This document shows positions 54,786 through 64,000 of a DNA stretch of 64,000 nt, piece by piece. How positions within the stretch are numbered: the first letter of the stretch is position 1; every line of letters starts with the position of its first letter. Under the pieces are notes generated by a model. It saw nothing but the letters and a program-made list of their open reading frames with translations. It did no database searches and had not been told where the DNA came from. The position numbers were made by a program, and so were the translations under genes. The DNA is from Shewanella algidipiscicola. Lineage in GTDB: Bacteria; Pseudomonadota; Gammaproteobacteria; Enterobacterales; Shewanellaceae. The DNA lies in the NCBI RefSeq assembly GCF_003605125.1, contig NZ_QPQT01000003.1:62001-126000 (forward strand), written 5' to 3'.

Positions 54786-54826
54786 TGAAGCCCCTGGACG
54801 TTAGTTCTGGGGGCTTTTTATTTTAG
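54786..54826 (+). terminator. terminator between bamB and der
   Basis: AGCCCC-GGAC / GTTC-GGGGGCT stem with minor mismatches, followed by TTTTTATTTT. der follows 34 bases later, so read-through or a separate promoter must serve der. Confidence 0.75.
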
Positions 54827-54859
54827 ATGTTTAAAAATGTGTAGATTAGAGGCAAGAAA

Positions 54860-56329
54860 ATGATTCCAGTTGTGGCCCTTGTTGGCCGACCAAACGTAGG
54901 TAAGTCGACCCTGTTCAATCGTCTTACGCGCACCAGAGATGCCTTGGTAGCTGACTACCCTGGACTGACTCGGGATCGTAAGTACGGCCGTGCTCATCTG
55001 TCAGGTTACGAGTTTATCGTGGTCGACACCGGTGGTATCGACGGCACCGAAGAGGGTATTGAAACCCGCATGGCTGAGCAGTCATTAGCGGCGATTGAAG
55101 AAGCCGATGTGGTCCTGTTTCTAACCGATGCACGCGCCGGTTTAACCGCTGCTGATCAGGTGATTGCAGAGCATTTACGTCGCCGCCAAAAAACCACTTT
55201 TGTGGTGGCCAATAAAGTCGATGGTATCGATGCTGACTCAGCCTGTGCTGAGTTTTGGGCGCTTGGCTTAGGCGAAGTGTACCAAATGGCTGCCTCACAG
55301 GGACGCGGTGTCACCAACATGATTGAGTACGCACTCGCTCCCTATGCAGAAGCGATGGGGCTAACCCGCGACACGGATGAAGAAGCGCCTGAAGATGAGC
55401 GTGAATACACCGAAGAAGAAGCGGAGGCCGAGCAAAAACGCCTGCAGGATTTACCCATTAAGCTAGCGATTATCGGTAAACCTAACGTCGGTAAGTCAAC
55501 GCTAACCAACCGTATTTTGGGTGAAGAGCGCGTTGTGGTTTATGACGAGCCAGGCACCACGCGTGACAGTATCTATATTCCGTTAGAGCGCGACGGTCAA
55601 GAATATGTGATCATCGACACCGCAGGTGTGCGTCGTCGCAGTAAGGTGCATGAAACCGTCGAAAAGTTCTCGGTTATTAAAACCTTGAAAGCGGTTGAAG
55701 ATGCCAACGTGGTATTACTGATTGTGGACGCCCGCGAAGGTATTGCCGAGCAAGATTTAGGGCTATTAGGTTTTGCGTTAAACGCTGGCCGAGCGCTGGT
55801 TATCGCGGTAAACAAGTGGGATGGTATCGACCAAGAAGTAAAAGATAGGGTTAAAAGCGAACTTGACCGTCGCCTTGGTTTTATCGATTTTGCACGTATT
55901 CACTTTATCTCGGCGCTGCATGGCACAGGTGTTGGTCATCTATTTGAATCGGTACAAGAAGCTTATGAGAGTGCAACGCGCCGCGTCAGTACCTCAATGT
56001 TGACTCGTATCATGCAGATGGCGCAAGACGATCACCAGCCACCACTGGTTAACGGTCGTCGCGTTAAGCTTAAATATGCGCATGCTGGTGGTTACAACCC
56101 ACCTATTGTGGTTATTCACGGTAACCAGGTGAAGAAGTTACCTGACTCATACAAACGCTTTATGATGAACTACTTCCGTCGTTCGCTTAAAGTGATGGGC
56201 ACGCCAATTCAGGTGCGCTTCCAAGAGGGCGGTAACCCGTTTGAAGGTATGAACAGTAAGAAACTTACTGTTAGCCAAGAGCGTCGCCGTAAGCGTATGA
56301 TGACGCATATTAAAGATAGTAAGAAGTAG
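54860..56329 (+). CDS. der: ribosome-assembly GTPase Der (EngA)
   Basis: 489-residue essential GTPase with two tandem G domains and a C-terminal KH-like domain. G1 motifs GRPNVGKST (near 8) and GKPNVGKST (near 205); G3 DTGG and [11 protein letters not shown]4 NKVD and NKWD. An acidic linker ([22 protein letters not shown]) joins the domains, and the KH part contains [16 protein letters not shown]. It acts in 50S subunit maturation. Confidence 0.97.
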   Translation: MIPVVALVGRPNVGKSTLFNRLTRTRDALVADYPGLTRDRKYGRAHLSGYEFIVVDTGGIDGTEEGIETRMAEQSLAAIEEADVVLFLTDARAGLTAADQVIAEHLRRRQKTTFVVANKVDGIDADSACAEFWALGLGEVYQMAASQGRGVTNMIEYALAPYAEAMGLTRDTDEEAPEDEREYTEEEAEAEQKRLQDLPIKLAIIGKPNVGKSTLTNRILGEERVVVYDEPGTTRDSIYIPLERDGQEYVIIDTAGVRRRSKVHETVEKFSVIKTLKAVEDANVVLLIVDAREGIAEQDLGLLGFALNAGRALVIAVNKWDGIDQEVKDRVKSELDRRLGFIDFARIHFISALHGTGVGHLFESVQEAYESATRRVSTSMLTRIMQMAQDDHQPPLVNGRRVKLKYAHAGGYNPPIVVIHGNQVKKLPDSYKRFMMNYFRRSLKVMGTPIQVRFQEGGNPFEGMNSKKLTVSQERRRKRMMTHIKDSKK

Positions 56330-56355
56330 TCTCATCACTTAGATTAACTTGACTT

Positions 56356-56384
56356 AAGGCCAGCGATTATCGCTGGCCTTTTTG
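56356..56384 (+). terminator. terminator of der
   Basis: AAGGCCAGCGA / TCGCTGGCCTT, 11-bp perfect stem with a 3-base loop, then TTTTT. Confidence 0.9.
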
Positions 56385-56796
56385 TCGATTGTTTTAACGT
56401 TAACCCTCATTAAAAGCAATGATTTGTAGCCCTCAAGCTGCTCGGATACTCTGTTAGTTTTTAGTCATAAGGTTTGCTAAAGCCGCCAGAGTCGATTGCA
56501 GATATTGATCATAAACGCATGGGGTGAGTCGTCATCAATTGTGCTGTTTGATGTGAGGTAGCAATTAACGATATAAAGTGAACGATACGAATTCTGCTTG
56601 GTTGTTTGCCGTATCTAATAGAATGGTGAAAGGCTGTGTTTGGCTACACTGAAAAGGATAACAAATATTGATAGGCTAGGTGCAGCTTGGTTCTGCAAAT
56701 GGTTCACGTAAGATATTCAGTGTCAGGTCTTGTATTTCCCTGTGCCAAAATACAAGACCTAGCACCATCAATTTGCCTCACTATGGGATGTGCTTC
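56385..56796. other. intergenic region der / cysM
   Basis: About 410 bases without a supported gene. A short hairpin (GTCTTGTATTT / AAATACAAGAC, around 56726-56759) lies just past the cysM stop and may end its transcript. Confidence 0.45.
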
Positions 56797-57687
56797 TTAA
56801 GAAAATAGCCCTGACGACAAATAGCGATCGCCTCTATCACAAACAATGGCAACGACAACTGCACCTGGATTATTTTTCGCTATCTCAATAGCGGCAAAAA
56901 CAGCCCCTCCTGAGCTCACCCCTGCACTAATCCCTTCTTTTTGAGCCAATGCTCGGGCGGTATTTTCTGCCGATTTTTGGTCAATATCCATCACTTCATC
57001 AATAGTTGAATCATCATAAATACCCGGCAAGTATTCTTTAGGCCAGCGGCGAATGCCCGGAATGGCGCTACCTTCTGATGGTTGTAGCCCAACAATACAA
57101 ATGTCTGGGTTTTGAGTTTTAAGATAACGAGATACACCAACTATGGTCCCCGTTGTTCCCATGCTTGATACAAAATGGGTGATCTTGCCTAGACTTTGTT
57201 GCCAGATTTCAGGGCCGGTAGAGTGAAAATGTGCATCAGGATTATCTGAGTTATTAAATTGGTCCAGTACAATGCCTTTACCCTCGCGTTGCATTTGCAA
57301 TGCTAAGTCTCGCGCACCTTCCATTCCTTGCTCTTTAGTGACGAGAATGAGCTCTGCGCCGTAGGCTTGCATTGAATCTTTACGTTCTTGGGTGGCGTTA
57401 TCCGGCATGATCAAAATCATCTTATAGCCTTTGATCGCTGCCGCCATTGCCAATGCGATCCCCGTGTTGCCACTGGTGGCTTCAATAAGCGTATCACTTG
57501 GTTTAATCGTGCCTCTAATTTCAGCCTGAATAATCATATTAAGTGCAGGGCGATCTTTAACTGAACCAGCAGGGTTATTGCCCTCAAGCTTAACCAGTAC
57601 TGTACTTTGGCTACCAGCAGTAAGCCGTTGCAGTCTGACTAAAGGCGTTTGGCCTACATAAGATTCAATAGTTGGAAATTCAGACAC
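56797..57687 (-). CDS. cysM: cysteine synthase B
   Basis: PLP-dependent O-acetylserine sulfhydrylase that can use thiosulfate as well as sulfide. 296 residues. The PLP lysine lies in NNPAGSVKDRPALNMI (near 40), with ATSGNTGIALAMAAA (near 70), GTTGTIVGVSRYLK (near 175) and ISAGVSSGGAVFAA (near 255). The R in VKDRPA and the short length match CysM rather than CysK. Divergent from the sulfate/thiosulfate transporter operon, which fits its use of imported thiosulfate. Confidence 0.95.
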   Translation of the reverse strand: MSEFPTIESYVGQTPLVRLQRLTAGSQSTVLVKLEGNNPAGSVKDRPALNMIIQAEIRGTIKPSDTLIEATSGNTGIALAMAAAIKGYKMILIMPDNATQERKDSMQAYGAELILVTKEQGMEGARDLALQMQREGKGIVLDQFNNSDNPDAHFHSTGPEIWQQSLGKITHFVSSMGTTGTIVGVSRYLKTQNPDICIVGLQPSEGSAIPGIRRWPKEYLPGIYDDSTIDEVMDIDQKSAENTARALAQKEGISAGVSSGGAVFAAIEIAKNNPGAVVVAIVCDRGDRYLSSGLFS

Positions 57688-57811
57688 TTGTAACCCTCTG
57701 CACTGGTATATATTCAGTCATTATTATGTGTTTCGCAGCGACAGTAACACAAGGTTAATTCACAATAAGTATATAATGTATTGTTTGTTTTTATTCCAAA
57801 CTGTTCTAGTC

Positions 57812-57838
57812 GTATCGTTTGATATAATCAAATGATAC
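57812..57838. promoter_or_regulatory. 27-bp inverted repeat over the cysP -10 box
   Basis: GTATCgTTTGAT-ATA-ATCAAAtGATAC: 12-base arms with one mismatch, in the cysM/cysP divergent region. A perfect TATAAT (57823-57828) lies at its centre, placing a bound dimer right on the promoter. No clear -35 is seen, as expected for a promoter needing an activator. Confidence 0.6.
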
Positions 57839-57895
57839 ACATACTCTTGTGACAAAGCATGTCATCTAGGCAAGTGAATTAGGAGTATGAATATA

Positions 57896-58900
57896 ATGAA
57901 ACGATTGAAGTCAGCGTTTGCAGCCTTGTTAATTGCAGGTTCATTTAATGCATCAGCAGCTACAGAGCAAACTATTCTGAACTCTTCTTACGATATTGCT
58001 CGTGAACTGTTCGCAACCTATAACCCGATTTTTGCGAAGCATTGGCAAGAGAAGACAGGTAATAAAATTGAGATTAAACAATCTCACGGTGGCTCTTCTG
58101 CTCAAGCTCGTTCAATTCTACAAGGGTTGTCTGCAGACGTAGTCACGTTTAATCAAATTACCGACGTACAGGTATTGCACGATAAAGGCAAACTGATCCC
58201 AGCCGACTGGCAAAGCAAATTACCCAATGCGAGCTCGCCTTATTACTCAACTACTGCATTTTTGGTTCGTAAAGGTAACCCTAACAATATTCAGGACTGG
58301 GGGGATTTAGCGCGTGAAGGCGTGGCTTCAGTATTCCCTAACCCGAAAACATCAGGTAATGCTCGCTACACATATTTAGCGGCCCTCGGTTACGCACAGA
58401 AAACGTTCGGTAAGGATAATGAAGCCAAACAAGATGAGTTCCTAAAGCAGATGCTGGCTAATGTAGCCGTGTTTGATACCGGCGGCCGTGGTGCGACGAC
58501 GTCATTTGTTGAACGTAAGATTGGTGATGTTTTAATCACGTTTGAGTCTGAAGTGAACAATATTCGTAAACAGTATGGCGAAGGTAACTACGAAGTGGTT
58601 GTGCCGAAAACGTCTATCCTAGCTGAGTTTCCTGTCGCTGTTGTTGAGCGTAACGCAAAACGCAACGGTACGACAGAAGTGGCAACAGAGTACCTTTCTT
58701 ACCTATACAGCGCCGAAGCTCAACGTATGTTGGCAGGCTTTAATTACCGCATCCATGATGAAAAAGTAAAAGCTGAGTTTGCAGATCGCTTCCCGCAAGT
58801 AGAGTTACTCACCGTTGAAGACATTGTTGGCGGCTGGGATAACGCGATGAAAACGCAATTTGCCAATGGCGCTAAGCTAGACCAATTGCAACGTCGTTAA
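57896..58900 (+). CDS. cysP: sulfate/thiosulfate-binding protein
   Basis: Periplasmic substrate-binding subunit of the sulfate/thiosulfate ABC transporter. About 334 residues with a Sec signal ([21 protein letters not shown]). Typical of CysP/Sbp: [71 protein letters not shown], and [30 protein letters not shown] is best placed for the ATG at 57896 rather than 57887. Whether the preferred ligand is sulfate or thiosulfate (Sbp versus CysP) is not certain. Confidence 0.93.
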   Translation: MKRLKSAFAALLIAGSFNASAATEQTILNSSYDIARELFATYNPIFAKHWQEKTGNKIEIKQSHGGSSAQARSILQGLSADVVTFNQITDVQVLHDKGKLIPADWQSKLPNASSPYYSTTAFLVRKGNPNNIQDWGDLAREGVASVFPNPKTSGNARYTYLAALGYAQKTFGKDNEAKQDEFLKQMLANVAVFDTGGRGATTSFVERKIGDVLITFESEVNNIRKQYGEGNYEVVVPKTSILAEFPVAVVERNAKRNGTTEVATEYLSYLYSAEAQRMLAGFNYRIHDEKVKAEFADRFPQVELLTVEDIVGGWDNAMKTQFANGAKLDQLQRR

Positions 58901-58981
58901 TCTGCTTTGTCTAAGATATTGTTACTCCTTCGTTTTTATTTGGGGGTGACAATCCACTTTTGATTAGTTATTTGAGGGTTT

Positions 58982-59833
58982 ATGAGCGGATCTCACGCAG
59001 TTTCTCGCCCAAAACATCAACGTGTACTTCCAGGTTTTGCCATCAGTTTGGGGGTTTCTTTGCTGTTCATCAGCTTGATCCTCCTACTGCCGGCAACGGG
59101 GCTTGTGATGCAAACCAAGGGAATGTCACTTAGCGAGTATTGGTACGTCATTTCTGACCCTCGCCTTGTCGCAAGTTATAAAGTCACCGTTGGCTCGGCA
59201 TTTGCGGCCTCTTTGTTTAATGGTGTTTTCGGATTATTACTTGCTTGGATTCTGGTTCGATACCAATTTCCCGGTAAGCGGATTTTAGACGCCTTGGTGG
59301 ATTTGCCATTTGCGCTCCCCACTGCGGTTGCGGGTATTACGCTAGCAACGCTTTATTCGAGCACTGGTTGGCTTGGAAACCTATTAGAAAGTATCGGTAT
59401 TAAAGTGGCTTACACGCCATTAGGCATTATCGTTGCCATGGCATTTACTAGCATTCCCTTCGTGGTTCGCACCGTTCAACCTGTATTAGAAGAAATCTCT
59501 CAAGAGGAAGAGGAAGCTGGGATGACGTTAGGCGCATCTGACTGGGCGGTATTCTGGCGAGTCATTATGCCTTCATTACGTCCGGCGTTATTGGTTGGTG
59601 TTGCCCTGTCATTTACCCGGAGCTTAGGCGAATTTGGCGCGGTTATTTTTATTGCCGGGAACATGCCTTATGTGAGTGAAATAACCTCATTAATGATATT
59701 TGTTCGCTTGCAGGAGTTTGATTTCCCAGCGGCAAGCGCAATTGCTTCTGTGGTTCTTTTAACCTCACTGTCTTTGCTTCTGATCATTAACTTATGGCAA
59801 GGCGCTTATTTACGCCGAATTCACGGTAAGTAA
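58982..59833 (+). CDS. cysT: sulfate ABC transporter permease CysT (CysU)
   Basis: 283 residues, six membrane segments, with the MetI-like permease coupling loop EEAGMTLGASDWAVFWRVIMPSLRPALLVG (about 178-208). LPFALPTAVAGITLATLYS is typical of the sulfate permeases. Follows cysP after 81 bases and precedes cysW by 6 bases. First permease in the CysTWA transporter. Confidence 0.95.
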   Translation: MSGSHAVSRPKHQRVLPGFAISLGVSLLFISLILLLPATGLVMQTKGMSLSEYWYVISDPRLVASYKVTVGSAFAASLFNGVFGLLLAWILVRYQFPGKRILDALVDLPFALPTAVAGITLATLYSSTGWLGNLLESIGIKVAYTPLGIIVAMAFTSIPFVVRTVQPVLEEISQEEEEAGMTLGASDWAVFWRVIMPSLRPALLVGVALSFTRSLGEFGAVIFIAGNMPYVSEITSLMIFVRLQEFDFPAASAIASVVLLTSLSLLLIINLWQGAYLRRIHGK

Positions 59834-59839
59834 GGGGAT

Positions 59840-60700
59840 ATGATGTCGACACCGTCACGGGTTGGTGAGCAGCCGTTAGTCAAATGGAGCTTAATTTCAA
59901 TAGCATTGTTTTTTGTCACGATTCTTTTGATTATTCCGCTATTAAGTATTTTTCAGCAAGCTTTTGCGAGTGGGCTCGCCACTTATTTTGACAACTTGAG
60001 CGAACCCGATACCCTGCATGCGATCGGGCTCACTCTTATCGTGGCATTGCTGACAGTACCGGTTAATTTAGTTTTCGGGGTAATGCTTGCGTGGGCTGTG
60101 ACTCGGTTTGAGTTTATTGGCCGTAAATTTTTGATCACGTTAATTGATATCCCCTTTGCTGTATCACCTGTTGTTGCTGGCCTTTTGTATCTGCTGTTGT
60201 ATGGAAGCAATGGCTGGATAGGGGAGTGGTTATATGAACATGATCTACAAGTCATGTTTGCTTGGCCTGGTATCGTGTTAGTGACGGTATTTGTGACCTG
60301 TCCGTTTGTGGCGAGAGAACTTATTCCACTCATGCAGCAGCAAGGTCGCTCTGATGAAGAAGCCGCCGTTATTCTTGGCGCTTCATGGTGGCAACTGTTT
60401 CGCCGCGTAACCCTGCCAAATATCAAATGGGCTTTGATTTACGGCGTCATTTTAACTAATGCTCGAGCTGTGGGTGAATTTGGCGCCGTTGCCGTAGTGT
60501 CTGGAAATATCCGAGGTGAAACCAATACCTTACCCTTACATGTTCAGTTGTTGTATGAGGATTATCAATCTGAAGCAGCCTTTGCTAGCGCATCATTATT
60601 GGCGTTTATCGCCTTATTAACCCTGATTTTGAAAGCCTTTGTTGAATGGCGACAAGAACGAAATCATATCAATGAACAAGATCAACAAGGTGAATTATGA
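59840..60700 (+). CDS. cysW: sulfate ABC transporter permease CysW
   Basis: 286 residues, six membrane segments. Coupling loop [30 protein letters not shown] (about 174-203) and [20 protein letters not shown] typical of CysW. Its 3' end overlaps the cysA start by 4 bases (ATGA), so translation is coupled. Confidence 0.95.
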   Translation: MMSTPSRVGEQPLVKWSLISIALFFVTILLIIPLLSIFQQAFASGLATYFDNLSEPDTLHAIGLTLIVALLTVPVNLVFGVMLAWAVTRFEFIGRKFLITLIDIPFAVSPVVAGLLYLLLYGSNGWIGEWLYEHDLQVMFAWPGIVLVTVFVTCPFVARELIPLMQQQGRSDEEAAVILGASWWQLFRRVTLPNIKWALIYGVILTNARAVGEFGAVAVVSGNIRGETNTLPLHVQLLYEDYQSEAAFASASLLAFIALLTLILKAFVEWRQERNHINEQDQQGEL

Positions 60701-61827
60701 GTATCCGTTTAGATAATATTTCCAAGCAATTTGGTAAATTTGAAGCGCTTTCACCGCTCTCTTTAGATATCAACAATGGTGAAATGATAGGTCTTCTAGG
60801 CCCTTCAGGCTCAGGTAAAACCACGCTATTACGTATTATCGCTGGATTAGAGAATGCCAATACGGGGACCATTCACTTCGGTGATCATGACGTGACTAAT
60901 GTTCATGTGCGCGAGCGTCGTGTGGGATTTGTATTTCAAAACTATGCATTATTCCGTCATATGACGGTGGCAGATAATGTCGCGTTTGGTTTGCAAGTGA
61001 TGGAGCGTGCATTGCGTCCCAGCCCCGCTGAAATGAGTAAACGTGTTAAACAATTATTAGAGATAGTACAACTTGGTCATCTTGCGGCGCGTTATCCAGA
61101 GCAGCTTTCTGGTGGTCAAAAGCAACGTATCGCGTTAGCTCGTGCTTTGGCAACTAAACCAGAAGTATTATTGCTCGATGAGCCATTTGGCGCATTGGAT
61201 GCTAAAGTGCGTAAAGATTTGCGCCGTTGGCTGCGTAATCTGCATGATGAATTAGGCTTTACCAGCGTATTTGTGACTCACGATCAGGATGAAGCATTAG
61301 AGCTTTCTGATCGCGTGGTTGTAATGAGTAACGGAAAAATAGAGCAGGTGGATTCTCCTGTAGAGCTTTATGCCCACCCTAATAGCCGCTTTGTGTTTGA
61401 TTTTTTTGGTAACGTTAATCAATTTAAGGCTAATTGGAATAATAAACACTGGCAAAATGGCAACGCCTTTATTCTGCCTCCGGTGGCTGAAGCGACTCAA
61501 AAAAATGGTTATCTCTATGTGCGTAGCCATGAATTGAGTTTATCGAAAAAAGCCAATAGCCAAGCCTCGCTGCCTTGTAAGGTGGTGGCGATTAATCCTG
61601 TGGGCGCTGAAGTTCGGGTGGAGTTATCACCTATTGGCTGGGATACAACCGAATTATGGGAAGCGAAATTGACTCATCAAGTTTTAAATGAGCAATCATT
61701 TAGCCGTGGCGATGAGGTTTATGCAACGCCCCAAGTTGGGTATTTTTTTGCCGATGGTGTGAGGGGAGAGCCTATTATTTTACGCTGGCCATTTCTTGCT
61801 CCAGGCCACTTGATGTTCGATATTTAG
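60697..61827 (+). CDS. cysA: sulfate ABC transporter ATP-binding protein CysA
   Basis: 376 residues. Walker [10 protein letters not shown] (35-43), Q-loop [21 protein letters not shown] (near 80), signature [15 protein letters not shown] (near 140), Walker [15 protein letters not shown] (near 160), switch histidine [10 protein letters not shown]. The C-terminal third is a TOBE/regulatory domain, slightly longer than in other ABC importers. It energises uptake of sulfate/thiosulfate by CysPTW. Confidence 0.96.
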   Translation: MSIRLDNISKQFGKFEALSPLSLDINNGEMIGLLGPSGSGKTTLLRIIAGLENANTGTIHFGDHDVTNVHVRERRVGFVFQNYALFRHMTVADNVAFGLQVMERALRPSPAEMSKRVKQLLEIVQLGHLAARYPEQLSGGQKQRIALARALATKPEVLLLDEPFGALDAKVRKDLRRWLRNLHDELGFTSVFVTHDQDEALELSDRVVVMSNGKIEQVDSPVELYAHPNSRFVFDFFGNVNQFKANWNNKHWQNGNAFILPPVAEATQKNGYLYVRSHELSLSKKANSQASLPCKVVAINPVGAEVRVELSPIGWDTTELWEAKLTHQVLNEQSFSRGDEVYATPQVGYFFADGVRGEPIILRWPFLAPGHLMFDI

Positions 61828-62289
61828 GTTTTACTATTGATAAGAAAAAACCCCTTATTTTATAACAGTATATAGGGTAGCGTATCTGTCCCGCGGGGAG
61901 TGAATTAAGCCCGCATTAAAATGGTAGCGATTACTTAGGTACGTTGCCATTTTTTAAGTGAAATTTGCCTCACTCCTCGTTATGACAGGAATTTTTCATA
62001 ATAAATTCGGTATCACTTGGCAAGTTAACAATGGAGTTAATGTCTCGTACAGTATGCAGATACCGTTATAATGTAATTTGATGCATGTTAAGCGGCTTTG
62101 CGTGAAAGCGATAATGCATCCCTAGATGCTACCGACCTGACAGGCTGGTAAGTGCAAATCTTCACTTACCTTTTTAGTCTTTCTCTATGGGCAATGGGGT
62201 GTTTTCTCGATTTCATCGATGTAGTTCATCACGCTCAGGCCTTCTTAGGTGACACCTTGTTACAAGGCTTAGTGTTTTTCTTGTCTCTT
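61828..62289. other. intergenic region after cysA, nothing recognised
   Basis: No gene seen. Contains CCTTGTTACAAGG (a 13-bp palindrome near 62256-62268). The region leads into an IS3-type remnant and may be the rest of a decayed insertion. Confidence 0.4.
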
Positions 62290-62382
62290 TTAAAACAGAC
62301 TTGTGCCAACTTCAAGTGACTTTGCCACATCAGCAATGCTATAACCTTGCTCTGGTACCATCAAGACGGCTTCACCTGTAAA
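62290..62382 (-). pseudogene. IS3-family OrfA transposase fragment
   Basis: A 30-codon minus-strand frame ending in a stop reads FTGEAVLMVPEQGYSIAD followed by VAKSLEVGTSLF. EQGYSIADVAKSLEVG matches the helix-turn-helix of IS3/IS911-type OrfA proteins. The frame is too short for a working gene; neither the 5' start nor the OrfB part is found. It lies between cysA and xseA. Confidence 0.6.
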
Positions 62383-62503
62383 TGTCTGAAATAACTCTTA
62401 TGTGTTATTTCAGACTCATATCGACCCATCAAAATACCTGTAAGACATACCGCAAGCCATTGCACAGGTTAAAGGTTAACGCGAAGGTCAGTGATATCGT
62501 CAA

Positions 62504-63844
62504 CTACACCACAGTCGAGTGTACTTCACCATCAATAAGCTTTGTGGTTAGCCTATCGCCAGCATTCACATCGGCCACCTTGTGCACCACGCCTCCTTTT
62601 GCATCAAGGGTAATACTGTAGCCGCGGCTTAACGTGGCCAGTGGGCTGACGGTCTCAAGCTGATGGGCGGCATAGGCGAGTGCTTTATTGGCATCACTAA
62701 GCTGAGTGCGCAGTGCTTTATTGAGCTTTTGATTGAGATAATTCAAGCGGCTCTGCTCTAGTTGTAAGCGGTTGTGGGGCGACTGCTGAGCCAAACGGTG
62801 GGCCAACCCTTGGCTGTGCATTGTGAAGCTTGTGAGCCTAGCATTGATGGCAGACTCGAGCCTTAGCTGCATCTCATCGAAACGTTGTTCATACTGCTGC
62901 AAGCGCCGCTTAGGATCTTGGCGATGTAACTTGTGTTCTAACTGGTTAAAGCGTTGCTGCTGGGTTAAGCGGTAATGTTGCCAGCCTTGGCGCAGACGAT
63001 TCATGGCGACGTTGAGTTTGTCGCTTTTACTTATGGCATCATTTGACAGTAACTCTGCGGCCGCTGAGGGGGTCGGTGCTCGTAGGTCGGCAACATAGTC
63101 GCTAATGGTGGTGTCCACCTCATGACCCACGGCGGAGACGATGGGCAGGGCACTATTGTAGATGGTATGAGCTAAGGCTTCGCTGTTAAAACACCAGAGA
63201 TCTTCTAATGAGCCACCGCCGCGAGTCAGCAGTAGGACATCAACTTCATTACGATCGTTGGCCTGCATAATGGCATGGCACAGTGACTTATCGGCGTGTT
63301 CACCTTGTACGGCACTGGGATAGATGATCACCTCAATGGACGGATCGCGGCGCTTTAACACATGCAGCACATCCCTTATGGCGGCGCCTGTCGGTGAGGT
63401 GATAACCCCAATGCGCTGAATGTAGCTGGGGAGGGGGCGCTTGGTGTCCAGGGCAAATAGTCCTTCGCCAGCCAGTTTCATTTTTAACGCTTCATACTGC
63501 TGGGCTAATAAGCCATCGCCGGCAGGAAGCATAGAGTCAATAATAAGTTGGTAGTCGCCTCTAGGTTCGTAAACGCTAATGGCGCCTTTGACCAGCACTT
63601 GTTGGCCATTGGCTGGGCGAAAGGTGACGCTGCGGTTTTTACCCTTGAACATCGCCGAGCGGATCTGCGCCTGATTGTCTTTTAAGGTTAAATACCAATG
63701 GCCTGAGCTGGGGGCTGAAAAGTTAGATATTTCGGCTTCGAGCCATATCTTGCCTAGTTCACCTTCGAGGAGTTGCCGCACTTCACCGTTGAGGCGTGAA
63801 ACTGTGTAAACATTATTTTTCGGCATTTTCATGGGCATTTTCAT
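62504..63844 (-). CDS. xseA: exodeoxyribonuclease VII large subunit
   Basis: 446 residues. The N-terminal OB-fold domain binds single-stranded DNA ([31 protein letters not shown]), then the catalytic domain [40 protein letters not shown] (near 200) and [31 protein letters not shown] long coiled-coil follows (about 280-400) and a C-terminal SRGYSITLD segment. It degrades single-stranded DNA in repair with XseB, encoded elsewhere. Start options differ by a few residues. Divergent from guaB, a conserved arrangement. Confidence 0.96.
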   Translation of the reverse strand: MKMPMKMPKNNVYTVSRLNGEVRQLLEGELGKIWLEAEISNFSAPSSGHWYLTLKDNQAQIRSAMFKGKNRSVTFRPANGQQVLVKGAISVYEPRGDYQLIIDSMLPAGDGLLAQQYEALKMKLAGEGLFALDTKRPLPSYIQRIGVITSPTGAAIRDVLHVLKRRDPSIEVIIYPSAVQGEHADKSLCHAIMQANDRNEVDVLLLTRGGGSLEDLWCFNSEALAHTIYNSALPIVSAVGHEVDTTISDYVADLRAPTPSAAAELLSNDAISKSDKLNVAMNRLRQGWQHYRLTQQQRFNQLEHKLHRQDPKRRLQQYEQRFDEMQLRLESAINARLTSFTMHSQGLAHRLAQQSPHNRLQLEQSRLNYLNQKLNKALRTQLSDANKALAYAAHQLETVSPLATLSRGYSITLDAKGGVVHKVADVNAGDRLTTKLIDGEVHSTVV

Positions 63845-63872
63845 TCTAAAGCGACTTTTTTGCTATTTTCCA

Positions 63873-63901
63873 TTTACCAAGGTCAATATGCAAGGTATAA
63901 T
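63873..63901 (+). promoter_or_regulatory. putative promoter of guaB
   Basis: TTTACC (63873-63878) and a perfect TATAAT (63896-63901), 17 bases apart, followed by a GC-rich CTCGCCGC discriminator typical of stringent control. 50 bases before the guaB ATG. Confidence 0.65.
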
Positions 63902-63951
63902 CTCGCCGCAATATTTTACCTCTTATTTAACCCTCGTGGGGAGATGTTGCC

Positions 63952-64000
63952 ATGCTACGATTGAAAAAAGAAGCGCTAACCTTTGATGATGTTCTACTGG
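63952..64000 (+). CDS. guaB: IMP dehydrogenase, first codons only
   Basis: The first 16 codons read MLRLKKEALTFDDVLL, the start typical of GuaB, which makes XMP from IMP in guanine nucleotide synthesis. Cut by the window edge. RBS GGGGAG lies about 11 bases upstream. Confidence 0.88.
   Translation, partial: MLRLKKEALTFDDVLL

Noticed and set aside
62382..62621. 79-codon plus-strand frame
   Set aside because: Overlaps the 3' end of xseA on the opposite strand and has no family pattern.

Overview
The window looks like chromosomal DNA of a Shewanella species (Gammaproteobacteria, Alteromonadales). The grounds are the gene order bamE / ratB-ratA / smpB / ssrA, the csrA-tRNA-Ser-tRNA-Arg cluster, rlmN-pilW-rodZ-ispG-hisS-yfgM-bamB-der, xseA / guaB, a tmRNA tag ending in ALAA, and a split borosin gene pair of the kind known from Shewanella. 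Most genes are intact housekeeping genes. Both edges cut genes: alaS on the left and guaB on the right.

Layout. 1-3.4 kb: the end of alaS, csrA, then a tRNA cluster with four identical tRNA-Arg(ACG) genes between two identical tRNA-Ser(GCT) genes, followed by a 13-bp minisatellite. 4.2-7.5 kb: oadGAB, the sodium-pumping oxaloacetate decarboxylase. 7.7-11 kb: small proteins (one behind a perfect FNR-type palindrome), a SEC-C protein, a dicarboxylate/glutamate symporter and a YqaA-type membrane protein. 11-24 kb: an M16 peptidase lipoprotein, gshA, two lipoproteins (one lysozyme-like), purE, an ECF sigma factor with a membrane-anchored partner, a tricorn-like S41 protease and hpf. 24-27 kb: an alpha/beta hydrolase, a Trp-rich small protein, ohr and doxX. 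27-30 kb (minus strand): a SonM-like methyltransferase, a SonA-like precursor peptide and a TPR-GGDEF protein. 30.7-33.3 kb: bamE, ratBA, smpB and tmRNA.

The 1.7 kb after ssrA has no gene but carries a decayed second copy of the ssrA 3' end, which I read as the scar of a lost integrative element. 35-38 kb: the glyoxylate shunt genes aceB and aceA, with a HexR-like site upstream. 38.6-47.3 kb: an HDOD-GAF protein, mtfA, an orphan ParA / ribbon-helix-helix pair, small proteins, a GNAT acetyltransferase, a 5'-nucleotidase-like phosphatase and a CNNM/CorC protein. 47.4-56.3 kb: the rlmN to der block (tRNA/rRNA modification, pilus, cell shape, isoprenoids, histidyl-tRNA synthetase, outer-membrane assembly, ribosome GTPase). 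56.8-61.8 kb: cysM divergent from a sulfate ABC transporter operon (cysP-cysT-cysW-cysA), followed by an IS3-type transposase fragment. The window ends with xseA divergent from guaB.

The most notable system is the split borosin pair (28.96-30.05 kb), a RiPP backbone N-methylation system whose family is known in Shewanella; its peptide core here appears to differ from the characterised one. Other points worth following are the ssrA scar, the minisatellite, the orphan ParA/RHH pair, and several palindromes placed at promoters (cysP, ohr, the hydrolase, aceB, the small gene at 7.7 kb). All functional calls rest on reading motifs by eye and on family knowledge; no search was run.
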